Below, piece by piece: positions 27,829 through 36,856 of a stretch of 64,000 nt of DNA. A model generated the notes under the pieces. That model saw only the letters and a list, made by a program, of their open reading frames with translations, searched no databases and was not told where the DNA came from. Numbering within the stretch: the stretch's first letter is position 1; every line of letters begins with the position of its first letter. Source of the DNA: Aneurinibacillus aneurinilyticus ATCC 12856 (GTDB lineage Bacteria > Bacillota > Bacilli > Aneurinibacillales > Aneurinibacillaceae); the NCBI RefSeq assembly GCF_000466385.1, contig NZ_KE952672.1:19166-83165 (forward strand), written 5' to 3'. Made by a program: the position numbers and the translations under genes.

Positions 27829-28737
27829 ATGGTTTACTGGCGTTCTGTTCTGTTTGTTTTTTTAGGTGCATGTAGTTATGGCATGTTATCGACATTTGTA
27901 AAGCTTGCGTATAAGGCAGGCTTCTCGCCTGGAGAAGTGAGCGGCAGTCAGATGTTTTTAGCAATGGTTTGCATGTGGGGAGTTGCACTCTTGTTTTCGC
28001 GGCAAAGAATTGGGACAAAGCAGTGTATTGCGCTGATGGGAGTTGGTGTTGCGAGTGGACTGACCGGCATTCTTTATTATCAATCATTGCAGTATGTACC
28101 GGCTTCGATAGCAATCGTTCTTCTGTTTCAGTTTACATGGATCGGTGTAATTATTGCAGCAATTATGGAACGTAAGAAACCAGGCATAGAGAAGATAGTG
28201 GCTCTTGTATTGTTGATGGTCGGTACACTGCTTTCCGGAAACGTATTTACTGGTGAATTCGGGCAATTTAATCTCATTGGGATTGTATTCGGATTGCTGT
28301 CGGCGATTACGTATGCGCTGTTTGTTATTTTTAGCGGCAGGGCAGCATCTGGTGAGCTTTCACCCTATACGCGCGCGGCCGTTACTTTAACGGGGGCAAT
28401 GCTAGTTACATTTATCATCTATCCTCCCTCGTTTCTTATAAACGGTGCGCTAATGTCAGATTTGTTACTGTATGCGTTGCCGCTGGCACTATTTGGTGGC
28501 ATTATTCCTGTTCTCTTTTTTACACTAGGCGTATCGCATATTGGGGGCGGGCTGGCTACGATTCTAAGTGCTGCCGAGCTGCCGACTGCGGTGCTGCTGT
28601 CCAGAATCGTATTGCATGAGAATGTAACCATGCTGCAGTGGCTCGGTGTTTTAATTATTCTAGGCGGGATTGCTTTTCCTGAGTTTGTGCGTAAACGGCG
28701 GGCAAATCGTATGCAAACGGATATAATATCAATGTAA
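27829..28737 (+). CDS. EamA/DMT family transporter
   Basis: A 302-residue membrane protein with about ten hydrophobic helices in two EamA repeats (about 5-140 and 150-285), the drug/metabolite transporter fold. The C-terminus is basic and cytoplasmic (KRRANRMQ). GGAAAGGAAG lies about 9 nt before the ATG. The substrate is not predictable; relatives export amino acids or metabolites. It is probably followed by the M42 peptidase gene in the same transcript, with a 59-bp gap and no terminator. Confidence 0.82.
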   Translation: MVYWRSVLFVFLGACSYGMLSTFVKLAYKAGFSPGEVSGSQMFLAMVCMWGVALLFSRQRIGTKQCIALMGVGVASGLTGILYYQSLQYVPASIAIVLLFQFTWIGVIIAAIMERKKPGIEKIVALVLLMVGTLLSGNVFTGEFGQFNLIGIVFGLLSAITYALFVIFSGRAASGELSPYTRAAVTLTGAMLVTFIIYPPSFLINGALMSDLLLYALPLALFGGIIPVLFFTLGVSHIGGGLATILSAAELPTAVLLSRIVLHENVTMLQWLGVLIILGGIAFPEFVRKRRANRMQTDIISM

Positions 28738-28796
28738 CTGAGCAGTCTTCTATTATATAGCTTGATATGACTAAAAAATTGAAGAGGATGGGATGT

Positions 28797-29867
28797 ATGG
28801 ATAAGCAGATGACTTTGTTCCGGCGGTTAACGGAGGCCTGCGGTGCCCCAGGTTTTGAAGAGGATATACGTGGGATTATGCGTGAATACATAAGTAAAAC
28901 GACAGAAGAAATCATATATGACAACCTTGGAGGTATTTTTGGTGTATTGCGCGGGAATGAGAGCGGTCCGAAAATCATGGTAGCCGGTCATATGGATGAG
29001 GTCGCATTCATGGTGACGCGGATTACGGATAAAGGTTTTATTCAATTTCAACCGTTAGGCGGCTGGTGGAGTCAAGTATTGCTGGCACAGCGGGTACAGA
29101 TTGTGACTGCGGATGGGATAGTGATGGGAATTATTAGTTCGATTCCGCCGCATGTATTGCCTCAGGGTCGAAGAAACAAACCAATGGAGATAAAAGATAT
29201 GTTCATTGATGTGGGGGCGGATAACAAGGAAGATGCGGAGCGTATGGGAATTCGCCAGGGCCAGCCTATCCTCCCAGTTTGTCCGCTTACGGTAATGGGC
29301 AATCCGAAAAAGCTCATGGCGAAAGCATGGGATAATCGATACGGCTGCGCACTTGCTATTGAGATGATGCAAGAAATGAAAGAAGAGGAGCATCCAAATA
29401 TAATTTATGGCGGTGCTACGGTGCAGGAAGAGGTAGGTCTGCGTGGTGCGGGTGTTGCTGCAAATATGATTGAGCCGGACCTATTTTTTGCATTGGATGC
29501 AAGCCCGGCAGGGGATATTCCAGGCGTTCAGGACGGCGTGGGAAAACTTGGAGACGGTCTTCTGATGCGGATTATGGATCGGACAATGGTCACCCTGCCA
29601 GGCCTGCGCGACTTCATGATTGACACGGCAGAAGAATTAGGGATTCGTTATCAGTTCTTCGTATCGCCTGGCGGTACGGATGCAGGCAGAGTACATTTGA
29701 CAGGCAAAGGAGTACCGTCCGCTGTCATTGGCATTCCGGCGCGCTACATCCATAGCCACGCTGCCATTATTCATCATGATGATTATGAAGCGGCAAAGCA
29801 ATTATTGCTGGCGCTGCTTAAGCGAATCGATACCGATACGCTCGGGCGCATCAAGGAACGACAGTAA
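28797..29867 (+). CDS. M42 family metallo-aminopeptidase
   Basis: A 356-residue cytosolic zinc or cobalt peptidase of the M42 family (YsdC/FrvX/glutamyl aminopeptidase type). Metal-binding residues are visible in [10 protein letters not shown] (His, Asp), AKAWDNRYG (Asp), VQEEVGLRG (catalytic Glu) and the C-terminal [10 protein letters not shown] (His). The start at 28797 is chosen because GAAGAGGATGGGA lies upstream; the frame opens at 28767. It is followed within 18 bp by an uncharacterised gene, so they likely share a transcript. Confidence 0.85.
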   Translation: MDKQMTLFRRLTEACGAPGFEEDIRGIMREYISKTTEEIIYDNLGGIFGVLRGNESGPKIMVAGHMDEVAFMVTRITDKGFIQFQPLGGWWSQVLLAQRVQIVTADGIVMGIISSIPPHVLPQGRRNKPMEIKDMFIDVGADNKEDAERMGIRQGQPILPVCPLTVMGNPKKLMAKAWDNRYGCALAIEMMQEMKEEEHPNIIYGGATVQEEVGLRGAGVAANMIEPDLFFALDASPAGDIPGVQDGVGKLGDGLLMRIMDRTMVTLPGLRDFMIDTAEELGIRYQFFVSPGGTDAGRVHLTGKGVPSAVIGIPARYIHSHAAIIHHDDYEAAKQLLLALLKRIDTDTLGRIKERQ

Positions 29868-29884
29868 CAGTAAGGAGGCCTGCT

Positions 29885-30400
29885 GTGCAGTACTTGTATT
29901 TACACAGAGTTACACAGCCTGAGAAGCAAGCGGTGCAGTATATATACCAATTCGATGACCATAATCTTTCACCGAGCAACCTGGTAATCCGCAAGCTATT
30001 TTACTGCATGCTGGATACGCTACAAGCTGAGCTGACAGGGGTGGAAATAGAATATAATGATGCGGCAATGGTAAAGTTGGTGGGGATGGAACAGGCAGTA
30101 GCTTTTCTCACGGTAATGGGTGCTCGTGAAGCTGAGCAGCATGAGTACTGGCAAGAAGGGGTACTGCTCAGCCGGACGTTTACGACAGAATTGACACCTG
30201 TACGTCTTGAGTACTTCTACTCTCTCAAGGATCTGGATATTGCATATCGCCTGCGTTTTGTGAGAAACGGAGAAGAACGCATTCAGATATACTTTGCGGA
30301 AACGCTTCGTTGTTTGCTTCCTGAGGCAAAAGAAGAGGCTTTTTTGGCGCATTTAACGAAGCAGCGTGTACCTCATAAAGTTTTGGGGGAGAACCGTTAA
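29885..30400 (+). CDS. Uncharacterised 171-residue protein
   Basis: This protein is not recognised. It is soluble and mixed alpha/beta, with no signal peptide or cysteine motif. A two-strand region (RLEYFYSLKDLDIAYRLRFV) and an amphipathic C-terminus (LPEAKEEAFLAHL) can be seen. The start is GTG, preceded by TAAGGAGG at good spacing. It lies 17 bp after the M42 peptidase and before a terminator, so it is the last gene of the eamA-M42 unit. Confidence 0.65.
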   Translation: MQYLYLHRVTQPEKQAVQYIYQFDDHNLSPSNLVIRKLFYCMLDTLQAELTGVEIEYNDAAMVKLVGMEQAVAFLTVMGAREAEQHEYWQEGVLLSRTFTTELTPVRLEYFYSLKDLDIAYRLRFVRNGEERIQIYFAETLRCLLPEAKEEAFLAHLTKQRVPHKVLGENR

Positions 30401-30519
30401 AATTTTGTCGATTTTTGCTTAAAAACAACCATTTTTCCTAAATTTTCTATTGTTTATTGCCGAATTTTATATTATTCTTTTTATGACAACTTATTCAATT
30501 GGTTGAGAGTTGTTGTTTT

Positions 30520-30548
30520 AGCTCCGCTTTGGCGGGGCCTTTTTTTTC
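30520..30548 (+). terminator. Terminator after the eamA-M42 unit
   Basis: GCTCCGC (30521-30527) and GCGGGGC (30532-30538), then eight T residues. Confidence 0.8.
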
Positions 30549-30559
30549 GACAAAAATTT

Positions 30560-30677
30560 TTGCCGGTCCAGCCTTGGCGCCACAAAACGGCCGTGTCCCT
30601 TCCTTGTGAGAAAAAGATGAGGGAACACGTCGACGCGTGTCCCCTCTTTCCTCCATCTTATGGATAATCAACAGGTG
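30560..30677 (+). repeat. Diverged copy of the 125-bp repeat (tentative)
   Basis: By eye it aligns loosely with the copy at 57890. It begins GCCGGTCCAGCCTTGG, keeps CAAAACGGCC near the same offset and ends TGGATAATCAACA, 13 bases identical to the other copies. The middle differs and holds its own hairpin (GGGAACACG with CGTGTCCC, 30621-30643). Homology is probable but unproven. The rest of this 311-bp gap is terminator and AT-rich DNA. Confidence 0.4.
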
Positions 30678-30710
30678 TGTATAAATATTGATTGTATAGC
30701 ATGTAGAGAG

Positions 30711-32303
30711 TTAGTTAACTAGCCGGTCGGCCTTTTTCCAGAATGGCTCACGCAGAACGACCTTTTGGATTTTACCGGAAGCGGTCTTTGGAAGCTCTGT
30801 AACGAACTGTACCGACTTCGGGCATTTGAAGTGTGCCATACGTTCCCGGCAGAAAGAAATAATCTGCTCCTCGGTTACGTTTGCATCCTCATGTAGAACA
30901 CAAACCGCGTGCGGCACTTCGCCCCACTTTTCGTGCGGTACGGCAATGATGGCTGCTTCCAGGATATCCGGGTGCTCGTACAGTGTACCTTCAACCTCGA
31001 TTGAGGAAATGTTTTCGCCGCCGCTGATGATAATGTCTTTCTTACGGTCGACAATATCAATATAGCCATTCTCATCGATCGTAGCCATATCTCCGGTATG
31101 ATACCATCCATTAATGATGGAACGGGCCGTTTCTTCTGGCTGCAGCCAGTAGCCGTCCATCACAGAATTGGAACGGCAGATGACTTCACCTACTTCCTGA
31201 CCATCAGGTTTAACATCTTCTCCGTCTTCGTTTATTACGCGAGCCTCCACATTAATCATGCTAATGCCAGCTTTCGCTTTCAGCCTATGGATACGCTCTT
31301 CGTCACCCTCATCGCGAATGGCTTTCTTAATATGGCCGACGGTGATGAACGGGGCAACTTCTGTCATTCCGTATACTTGTAAAAAAGTCCAGCCAAGTTC
31401 CTGTTCAACCGCTTTAACAAACGATGGCGGCGGAGCAGAACCGGCAATGACTACACGAACATTTTGCCGAATGTTCGTCGTTTTGGCCGCAGGTTCATTC
31501 AAGATCATATTCAGTACAGTTGGTGCCATACAGGCGACCGTTATACCTTCCGTTTCAACCAAATGTACAATGTGTGCTGCATCAATTTTACGCAGCATAA
31601 CGTGTGTAGCACCCATTCCTGTAAAAGAGAACGGTGTACCCCATCCGTTCACATGAAACATTGGCAACGTATGAAGAAGAATATCCTCATCTTCGGCACG
31701 CGTATGGATAATCGTATTGATTGCGTTCATATACAGGCTACGATGTGTTTGAACCACACCTTTGGGCCGCCCGGTCGTACCGCTCGTATATAGGATGGTT
31801 GCCATATCCCTCTCATCTACATCTTCATATACCGGGGCAGGCGAAGCGCTTTCAAGCATAGCATCATAAATAAGCCAACCGTTCCGGTTATCGAAGCCTT
31901 CCACCTGCAAGGAGACATAGTGCTTTACATTTGTAAGATTGGTCTTTACAGGTTCGATGAGCTGAGCAAGTTCGGCATCCACCAGAAACATCTTAGCGCC
32001 CGAATGATTAATAATGTATTCATAATCGGCGGGCATGAGTCTGGTATTTAGCGGTACAATAACCGCACCCAGTAGAAAAGCAGCATAGAAAGCTTCGTAC
32101 ATTTCCAGACGATTCGGAGATAGTACGGCGATGCGATCGCCTTTTACAATTCCGTTTGAGCGAAAGGCGTTCGCAAGGCGGTTTACACGTGTTTCGATTT
32201 CTGCGTACGTAAGGCGGCGTTCACCATCTATGACCGCTGTTTTTTGTGGATAATGATAAACCGCCCGTTTTAAGAAATCCTGAAGCAATAAAGGTACATA
32301 CAT
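30711..32303 (-). CDS. Acyl-CoA synthetase (AMP-forming)
   Basis: A 530-residue fatty-acid/carboxylate CoA ligase. The adenylation P-loop ILYTSGTTGRPKGVV, the VYGMTEV motif, the WYHTGD motif and the C-terminal KTASGKIQK with the catalytic Lys are all visible. It resembles medium- or long-chain acyl-CoA synthetases rather than acetyl-CoA synthetase. The start at 32303 follows AGGAGGAG; the frame reads back to 32375 without a ribosome site. The chain length is not predictable. It is monocistronic. Confidence 0.85.
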   Translation of the reverse strand: MYVPLLLQDFLKRAVYHYPQKTAVIDGERRLTYAEIETRVNRLANAFRSNGIVKGDRIAVLSPNRLEMYEAFYAAFLLGAVIVPLNTRLMPADYEYIINHSGAKMFLVDAELAQLIEPVKTNLTNVKHYVSLQVEGFDNRNGWLIYDAMLESASPAPVYEDVDERDMATILYTSGTTGRPKGVVQTHRSLYMNAINTIIHTRAEDEDILLHTLPMFHVNGWGTPFSFTGMGATHVMLRKIDAAHIVHLVETEGITVACMAPTVLNMILNEPAAKTTNIRQNVRVVIAGSAPPPSFVKAVEQELGWTFLQVYGMTEVAPFITVGHIKKAIRDEGDEERIHRLKAKAGISMINVEARVINEDGEDVKPDGQEVGEVICRSNSVMDGYWLQPEETARSIINGWYHTGDMATIDENGYIDIVDRKKDIIISGGENISSIEVEGTLYEHPDILEAAIIAVPHEKWGEVPHAVCVLHEDANVTEEQIISFCRERMAHFKCPKSVQFVTELPKTASGKIQKVVLREPFWKKADRLVN

Positions 32304-32411
32304 CGTTTCTCTCCTCCTAAAAGTAAACAGATATTTACAAGTTCGTACAGATTCAAAATAACATAAAAATTCCAAAAAGAAAGATATTATTTTTGTCTTT
32401 TTAAAGAAAAA

Positions 32412-32450
32412 AGAAACCCGAACGGCATGTTATATGCTGTTCGGGTTTGC
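32412..32450 (-). terminator. Terminator of the antiporter operon
   Basis: AAACCCGAACGGCAT (32414-32428) pairs with ATGCTGTTCGGGTTT (32434-32448). On the minus strand it is followed by CTTTTTTC, ending the 34025-32460 operon. Confidence 0.85.
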
Positions 32451-32459
32451 TATAGTAAG

Positions 32460-32957
32460 TTAGACAACTGTAAATCCGATAATTCCTTGAATCGGTTGGC
32501 CGATGTTCCGCCCGTCTCCGAAGTAAAGATGCACAGGTCCATTCTCACGAATTGGCTTGCCGTCGATGGCAAAGCAGAGGACCGCTTTATAAGCTTCTTG
32601 AAGCGGGAGGGAGAGCTCTTCTCCGTTCTCCAAGCGACAAACGAGTGTGGATGCATTTTCTGCAGGTTCTGCATTTTTCAGGAAAGGCTCCAGATACATT
32701 CCGTAATCACCAACGATTTTCTTTTTCTCTACGAACAGTTTTTCACTTTGCTTGGTTGGGGCAACCCCGTGTGTTAGTTCCCGATCCCATTGCTGTCCTA
32801 TTTTCATGAGCGACTCGTCGCGTTCTGCTTCTTTTTCCTCGCCGATGCTCGCAAAAAAGTCTTCAAGCTTGAATTTGCGATCATCAAAAATCCATACGCT
32901 CGGATCAAGCGTAATACTAAATTTAACATTTCCATTAACTGTAATTATATCTGCCAT
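32460..32957 (-). CDS. Uncharacterised protein downstream of the Ca2+/H+ antiporter
   Basis: A 165-residue soluble protein. No firm family. Its C-terminal third (LSLPLQEAYKAVLCFAIDG, then GPVHLYFGDGRN) faintly recalls the substrate-lip region of sulphite-oxidase-like molybdopterin domains, but it is far too short for one and lacks the cofactor cysteine motif. It is separated from the antiporter stop region by only 12 bp on the same strand, so it lies just past or within the same transcript and is ended by the terminator at 32412. Confidence 0.6.
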   Translation of the reverse strand: MADIITVNGNVKFSITLDPSVWIFDDRKFKLEDFFASIGEEKEAERDESLMKIGQQWDRELTHGVAPTKQSEKLFVEKKKIVGDYGMYLEPFLKNAEPAENASTLVCRLENGEELSLPLQEAYKAVLCFAIDGKPIRENGPVHLYFGDGRNIGQPIQGIIGFTVV

Positions 32958-32969
32958 ATTCTCTCTCCT

Positions 32970-34025
32970 TTATGCTAGGAAGTAAAATGCCGCACCAAGA
33001 ATAATATAAACGATGACAAGCAATACGCCTTCGTACCAATTTGTGCTGCCGTCTCGTGAGATAGAAGATGCGATAAACGCCCCCACTCCGATGGCAGCTA
33101 GCTCATATGACGTAAATACGAGATCCATCGGTTTGCCGAACAGCAGGCTTACGAATACAAGGGTCGGGGCGACGAACAAGGCAATTTGCAGGCTGCTGCC
33201 GACAGCGATTTCCACAGAGGCACCGATTTTATTTTTCATAGCAAGAAAGACAGCCGCACTATGTTCGGCAGCATTACCGACAATGGCGATAACGAAAGCC
33301 CCCACGAAGATTTCCGACCAACCGAGATGAGCTGCCACTTCTTTGATGCTATGCACCAGCCATTCGCTTGTAATTGCAACGAATACAGTAGCAACAATAA
33401 GTATAAGAATCGAAGTACCTTTGCCCCACATATGACCTTCTGCTGCTTCTTCTTCCACTGCTTTATCTGCTAGTTCTTCTTTATGGGTAACCATGGAGAA
33501 GAACAGCCAGAGTATGTAGGCGATGATGAGAAGACCGGAGATAATTAGGCTAAGCGTTTCGGTTCGTTCTGCATGAATCTGTTTTAAAAACACGGCTGGA
33601 ATAAACAGCGCAATCACCGCAAGCAGCATAAGGGAAGCATTGTGTCCGGCAAGCATCGGATTAAACCGCTGTTGCTTAAACTTCAGTCCCCCGGCAATAA
33701 CACTTAGGCCCAGTACCAGCAATAGGTTTCCGATGATGGAACCGGTAATGCTGGCCTTTACCATATCGAACAGGCCCTCTTTAATTAGAAAGATAGCGAT
33801 AATCAATTCTGCCGCATTTCCAAATGTTGCGTTCAGAAAGCCCCCCACGCGCTCACCCGCATAATGGGCAACGTTTTCCGTCGCTTTACCGAGTAGAGCA
33901 GCTAGCATAATAATGGCCGCTGATGTCGTGACGAACTGTAGCCCGGCGGAATGGGTAAAGTAGTGAGCCCAGCCGCTGAGAGCGGTCAATACGATGACAA
34001 GCGTGAAAAACAATTTCTGATTCAA
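32970..34025 (-). CDS. Ca2+/H+ antiporter, CaxA/ChaA family
   Basis: A 351-residue cation exchanger with ten to eleven membrane helices. Both alpha-repeat signatures are present: NATFGNAAELIIAIFLIKEG (about residues 64-83) and VGNAAEHSAAVFLAMKNK (about 250-267), each with the ion-binding Glu. An acidic loop (EEEAAEGH) separates the halves. Members exchange cytosolic Ca2+ for protons; B. subtilis ChaA is a relative. It is first of a two-gene operon with the 165-residue protein. Confidence 0.87.
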   Translation of the reverse strand: MNQKLFFTLVIVLTALSGWAHYFTHSAGLQFVTTSAAIIMLAALLGKATENVAHYAGERVGGFLNATFGNAAELIIAIFLIKEGLFDMVKASITGSIIGNLLLVLGLSVIAGGLKFKQQRFNPMLAGHNASLMLLAVIALFIPAVFLKQIHAERTETLSLIISGLLIIAYILWLFFSMVTHKEELADKAVEEEAAEGHMWGKGTSILILIVATVFVAITSEWLVHSIKEVAAHLGWSEIFVGAFVIAIVGNAAEHSAAVFLAMKNKIGASVEIAVGSSLQIALFVAPTLVFVSLLFGKPMDLVFTSYELAAIGVGAFIASSISRDGSTNWYEGVLLVIVYIILGAAFYFLA

Positions 34026-34154
34026 ATAATTTCCTCGCTTTCCTTCATGAATGTGCTTGATTTTTAATGAAACGATGCCTAACCTAAACTTTAGTGTAAA
34101 ACATGGATACTACAAAAAGCAAAAATTTTTCAGTTTATGATAGGAGAAAAGTGC

Positions 34155-34400
34155 ATGAAAAAAGTAGCTGTCATCGGAGCGGGCTACGCCGGATGTTACG
34201 GCGATTTTCTCCGTTGTTGATACTATTGCCCAACATATACGAAAAGATGTTGTCATCGCTATAAAAAGCACTGTGCCTCCAGGAACATGCGGAGCGGTTC
34301 AGGCACGTCTGCGCGAGCAGGTGAGCAGTAGGTGCTGATGTTAAAGTATTGACCAAGGCTTTGGGGGCCGATCTGCACAAAAGGATAGCCTGGTATACAA
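34155..34400 (+). pseudogene. Remnant of UDP-glucose/GDP-mannose dehydrogenase family gene
   Basis: Fragments of one enzyme are joined by deletions. An ATG at 34155 opens MKKVAVIGAGYAG, an N-terminal NAD-binding start. Another frame then gives DTIAQHIRKDVVIAIK and STVPPGT (about 34217-34290), the central signature. Then comes GADVKVLTKALGADLHKRIAW (about 34336-34395), from the middle domain. About 420 residues are reduced to about 80, with stops and frame changes, so it is non-functional. It fills most of the 419-bp gap between the antiporter and sleB. Confidence 0.75.
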
Positions 34401-34443
34401 AAAGGCGGAGCGGGAATAAAAATCCCTGCTCCGCTTTTCCTTT

Positions 34444-35229
34444 TTAGTTGCAGAAAATATGTTTACCAATCTTTTTAATCTGCGGCCGTGTCCAAATCCA
34501 CTTTGATGTCGCTGTATCAGGGTTAAAGTAATAGGTGGCTCCACCGGTTGGATCCCAACCATTTAATGCATCCTGTACCGCATTTTCGGCCGTTTGATTC
34601 GGCGTCAGCCAGATTTGTCCATCAGCTACTGCAGTGAACGCGCCCGGTTCAAAAATAACTCCGCTTGGAGAGTCCGGGAATGATGGACTTTTTACCCGAT
34701 TCAGGATAACAGCAGCTACGGCTACCTGCCCGGTGTAGGGCTCGCCCCGCGCTTCTCCATATACTGCATTAGCCATGATTTTTAGTTCGTTTTTTGAAAG
34801 AGATGTATTCGTTTTTGGCAACGCTTTTTTGGCGGCTGCTTTCTCGGCACTAGGTTGTGGAGCGGTAGTTGGGCCAGGAGAGACAGCAACTTCGCCGGGA
34901 CCCGGTCGCCAATTTTTCGTCGCTTCCCAGAGCTTCAGTTTTGTTTTCGGACCGAGTATGCCGTCGATTTTCATTCCGAACTCGTATTGGAAATTGCGCA
35001 AAGCGTGATATGTACGCCAGGAGAACGTTCCATCCACCTTGCCGGTATAAAAGCCGAGGAATTTCAAGCGTCCCTGCATTTCCTTTACGTCGTCCCCAGA
35101 TGAGCCGACATAGACTGTTCCCTTGCTGAATGCGTGTGTTACTTGCTGTGGAAGCCAGGGGATACTAGCACACAGAAGTGTCAGAACCAAGGAGAAGCTG
35201 AGAAGCCAAACGAACTTTTTCTTGTCCAT
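34444..35229 (-). CDS. sleB: Spore cortex-lytic enzyme SleB
   Basis: A 261-residue exported peptidoglycan hydrolase acting on spore cortex during germination. A signal peptide (about residues 1-33) is followed by a peptidoglycan-binding domain with GSSGDDVKEMQGRLKFLG, a Pro/Ala linker and a Hydrolase_2 domain with the catalytic Glu in VYGEARGEP. The C-terminal WIWTRPQIKKIGKHIFC is typical of SleB. The start at 35229 follows GGAGG. The usual partner ypeB is not downstream; the remnant at 34155 and the antiporter lie there instead. Confidence 0.87.
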   Translation of the reverse strand: MDKKKFVWLLSFSLVLTLLCASIPWLPQQVTHAFSKGTVYVGSSGDDVKEMQGRLKFLGFYTGKVDGTFSWRTYHALRNFQYEFGMKIDGILGPKTKLKLWEATKNWRPGPGEVAVSPGPTTAPQPSAEKAAAKKALPKTNTSLSKNELKIMANAVYGEARGEPYTGQVAVAAVILNRVKSPSFPDSPSGVIFEPGAFTAVADGQIWLTPNQTAENAVQDALNGWDPTGGATYYFNPDTATSKWIWTRPQIKKIGKHIFCN

Positions 35230-35344
35230 AAGGAACCTCCATTTACAAAGATTAAGCGTATTTACCCATATTTTGAACGTTAAGATGAAAAAACATGTGT
35301 ATAATGAAAAGTGAAAAGAAGGGAATGATTGGAGAACGATAATT

Positions 35345-35617
35345 ATGGAACATAAACTGGATGAGATGGCAAAAGCATGCAAAGCGCTCGGACATCCTGT
35401 GCGCTTGAATATCCTGTATATTCTCGCCCGTCAGGATGAGTATTACTGCGGTGATATTGTCTCATTGGTCGGGATGGCACAATCGACCGTATCTCATCAC
35501 CTCAAAATATTAAAAGATAGCGGGTTAGTGGAGACAGAGGAACGAGGCACCTTTGTGTGCTATCGTGTGCAACGTGAGAAAATGAAAGAGCTTTCCGTTT
35601 TCTTACAATCATTTTAG
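35345..35617 (+). CDS. ArsR-family transcriptional regulator
   Basis: A 90-residue winged-helix regulator. KALGHPVRLNILYIL (about residues 13-27) and the recognition helix region MAQSTVSHHLKILKDSGLV (about 48-66) are ArsR signatures. A lone Cys pair, YYCGD and FVCYR, might sense a metal or thiol, but the classic CVC motif is absent. It is divergent from sleB, with 110 bp between the starts. The ATG is preceded by GGAGAACG. The target is unknown. Confidence 0.8.
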   Translation: MEHKLDEMAKACKALGHPVRLNILYILARQDEYYCGDIVSLVGMAQSTVSHHLKILKDSGLVETEERGTFVCYRVQREKMKELSVFLQSF

Positions 35618-35709
35618 AAAAAATTTCAACGCTTTCTGGAAACAAGTTGCCTTCGCCCATATGAAAGAATAAAATGAGAACTAACTAGATATATAAAGGA
35701 GGAATTCCC

Positions 35710-36099
35710 ATGGCCGATGTAAAAGGAAACGGAGTTGTGCGCATTGCGGATGATGTGGTAGCCGTAATTGCCGGAATTGCAGCAAGTGAAACCGAAGGTA
35801 TTGCCGGGATGTCGGGCGGGATTACTGAAGGGTTGGCCCGAAGAGTAAGCGGTAAGAATGTGCAAAAAGGAGTATCTGTCGAAGTAGGAGAATTTGAAGC
35901 GGCCATCGATTTACGCGTAATTGTCTCCTATGGCTCCAAAATTGATGAAGCATGCCGCAATCTGCAGCAAAGCGTAAAAGAAGCGGTAGAGTCCATGACC
36001 GGACTCCGTGTTGTCGAAGTTAATGTAAAAGTAGAAGGTGTGGAATTCCCTAAACCGGAAAAAGAGACGTTGCCAGAACCGGCGAACCGCGTCAAATAA
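35710..36099 (+). CDS. Asp23/Gls24 family protein
   Basis: A 129-residue Asp23/YloU/YqhY-type protein. The start GVVRIADDVVAVIAGIAASETEGI is the family signature, and VIVSYGSKIDEACRNLQQSVKEAVE follows. Members are cytosolic, envelope-associated and linked to cell-wall stress or fatty-acid metabolism. Good AAAGGAGG lies upstream. It is monocistronic, with a terminator after it. Confidence 0.87.
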   Translation: MADVKGNGVVRIADDVVAVIAGIAASETEGIAGMSGGITEGLARRVSGKNVQKGVSVEVGEFEAAIDLRVIVSYGSKIDEACRNLQQSVKEAVESMTGLRVVEVNVKVEGVEFPKPEKETLPEPANRVK

Positions 36100-36112
36100 C
36101 TATAAATGAAAC

Positions 36113-36144
36113 AAGGGCTGCTGAAAATACTCGGCAGCCTTTTA
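36113..36144 (+). terminator. Terminator after the Asp23 gene
   Basis: GGCTGC (36116-36121) pairs with GCAGCC (36134-36139) followed by TTTTAT. Confidence 0.6.
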
Positions 36145-36197
36145 TATTATATGTAGGCGCTTGTTAGTTACAGGATGCAGGAGCGGAAAGAATACGC

Positions 36198-36686
36198 TTA
36201 TCTTGGCTCGACAAGGTAAAAGCTTCCTGTGCCAGCAAGGACAAGGCGTCCCTGTTCGTTATGTATTTTGCACTCGCAGACACACAGCGTTTTGCCATGC
36301 CGCAGCACAGAAGCGGTGGCGATAAGTCGATCACCAGTACCTGGAGTGAGATAGTGCACATTTATTTCTGTTGTTACGACTTTATACCCGGTTGAACGGC
36401 TTGCTACCGCTCCCATGACCGAATCAGCCAAAGTGGCGGTAATGCCGCCGTGTGCCGCTTTCATTTGGTTTAGCATAAACGGAGTAATGGGTACTTCGAA
36501 TCGATAAGTACCATCTTCAAGATATTCGCCCTGTAAACCTAGAAACCCGGCGATATAGGCTGTTTTTCGTTCCCGCATATATTCGATTGCCTGACGTGCC
36601 AGGTAGAGGATTTGTTCTTCGTCTTCCGTCCCATTTGCCAGAGTATCCTGCATGAATTGCAACAATGATTCTTGATCTTTACGCAT
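36198..36686 (-). CDS. PaaI-type hotdog thioesterase
   Basis: A 162-residue acyl-CoA thioesterase. The hotdog motif AAHGGITATLADSVMGAVA (about residues 78-96) holds the His-Gly-Gly and catalytic Asp of the PaaI/YbgC-related group, followed by EINVHYLTPG. An extra 45-residue helical N-terminus is present. The start at 36686 follows a GGAGGGAG site. The substrate is unknown. It is divergent from the helicase-associated gene. Confidence 0.82.
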   Translation of the reverse strand: MRKDQESLLQFMQDTLANGTEDEEQILYLARQAIEYMRERKTAYIAGFLGLQGEYLEDGTYRFEVPITPFMLNQMKAAHGGITATLADSVMGAVASRSTGYKVVTTEINVHYLTPGTGDRLIATASVLRHGKTLCVCECKIHNEQGRLVLAGTGSFYLVEPR

Positions 36687-36856
36687 ATAGTAGCTTGCTC
36701 CCTCCGATAAGTTTGTTTTGTTTCTTTCATTTCATTATAATCGAAAAACAAAAGCATTAAATTTTTAAGTATGTTTTTATCTTGTTTTAATACATAGCAA
36801 GAAATGTGTATACTTACGTACTGTAGGTACTTTTATGTATATATTGGAGTGGAACT

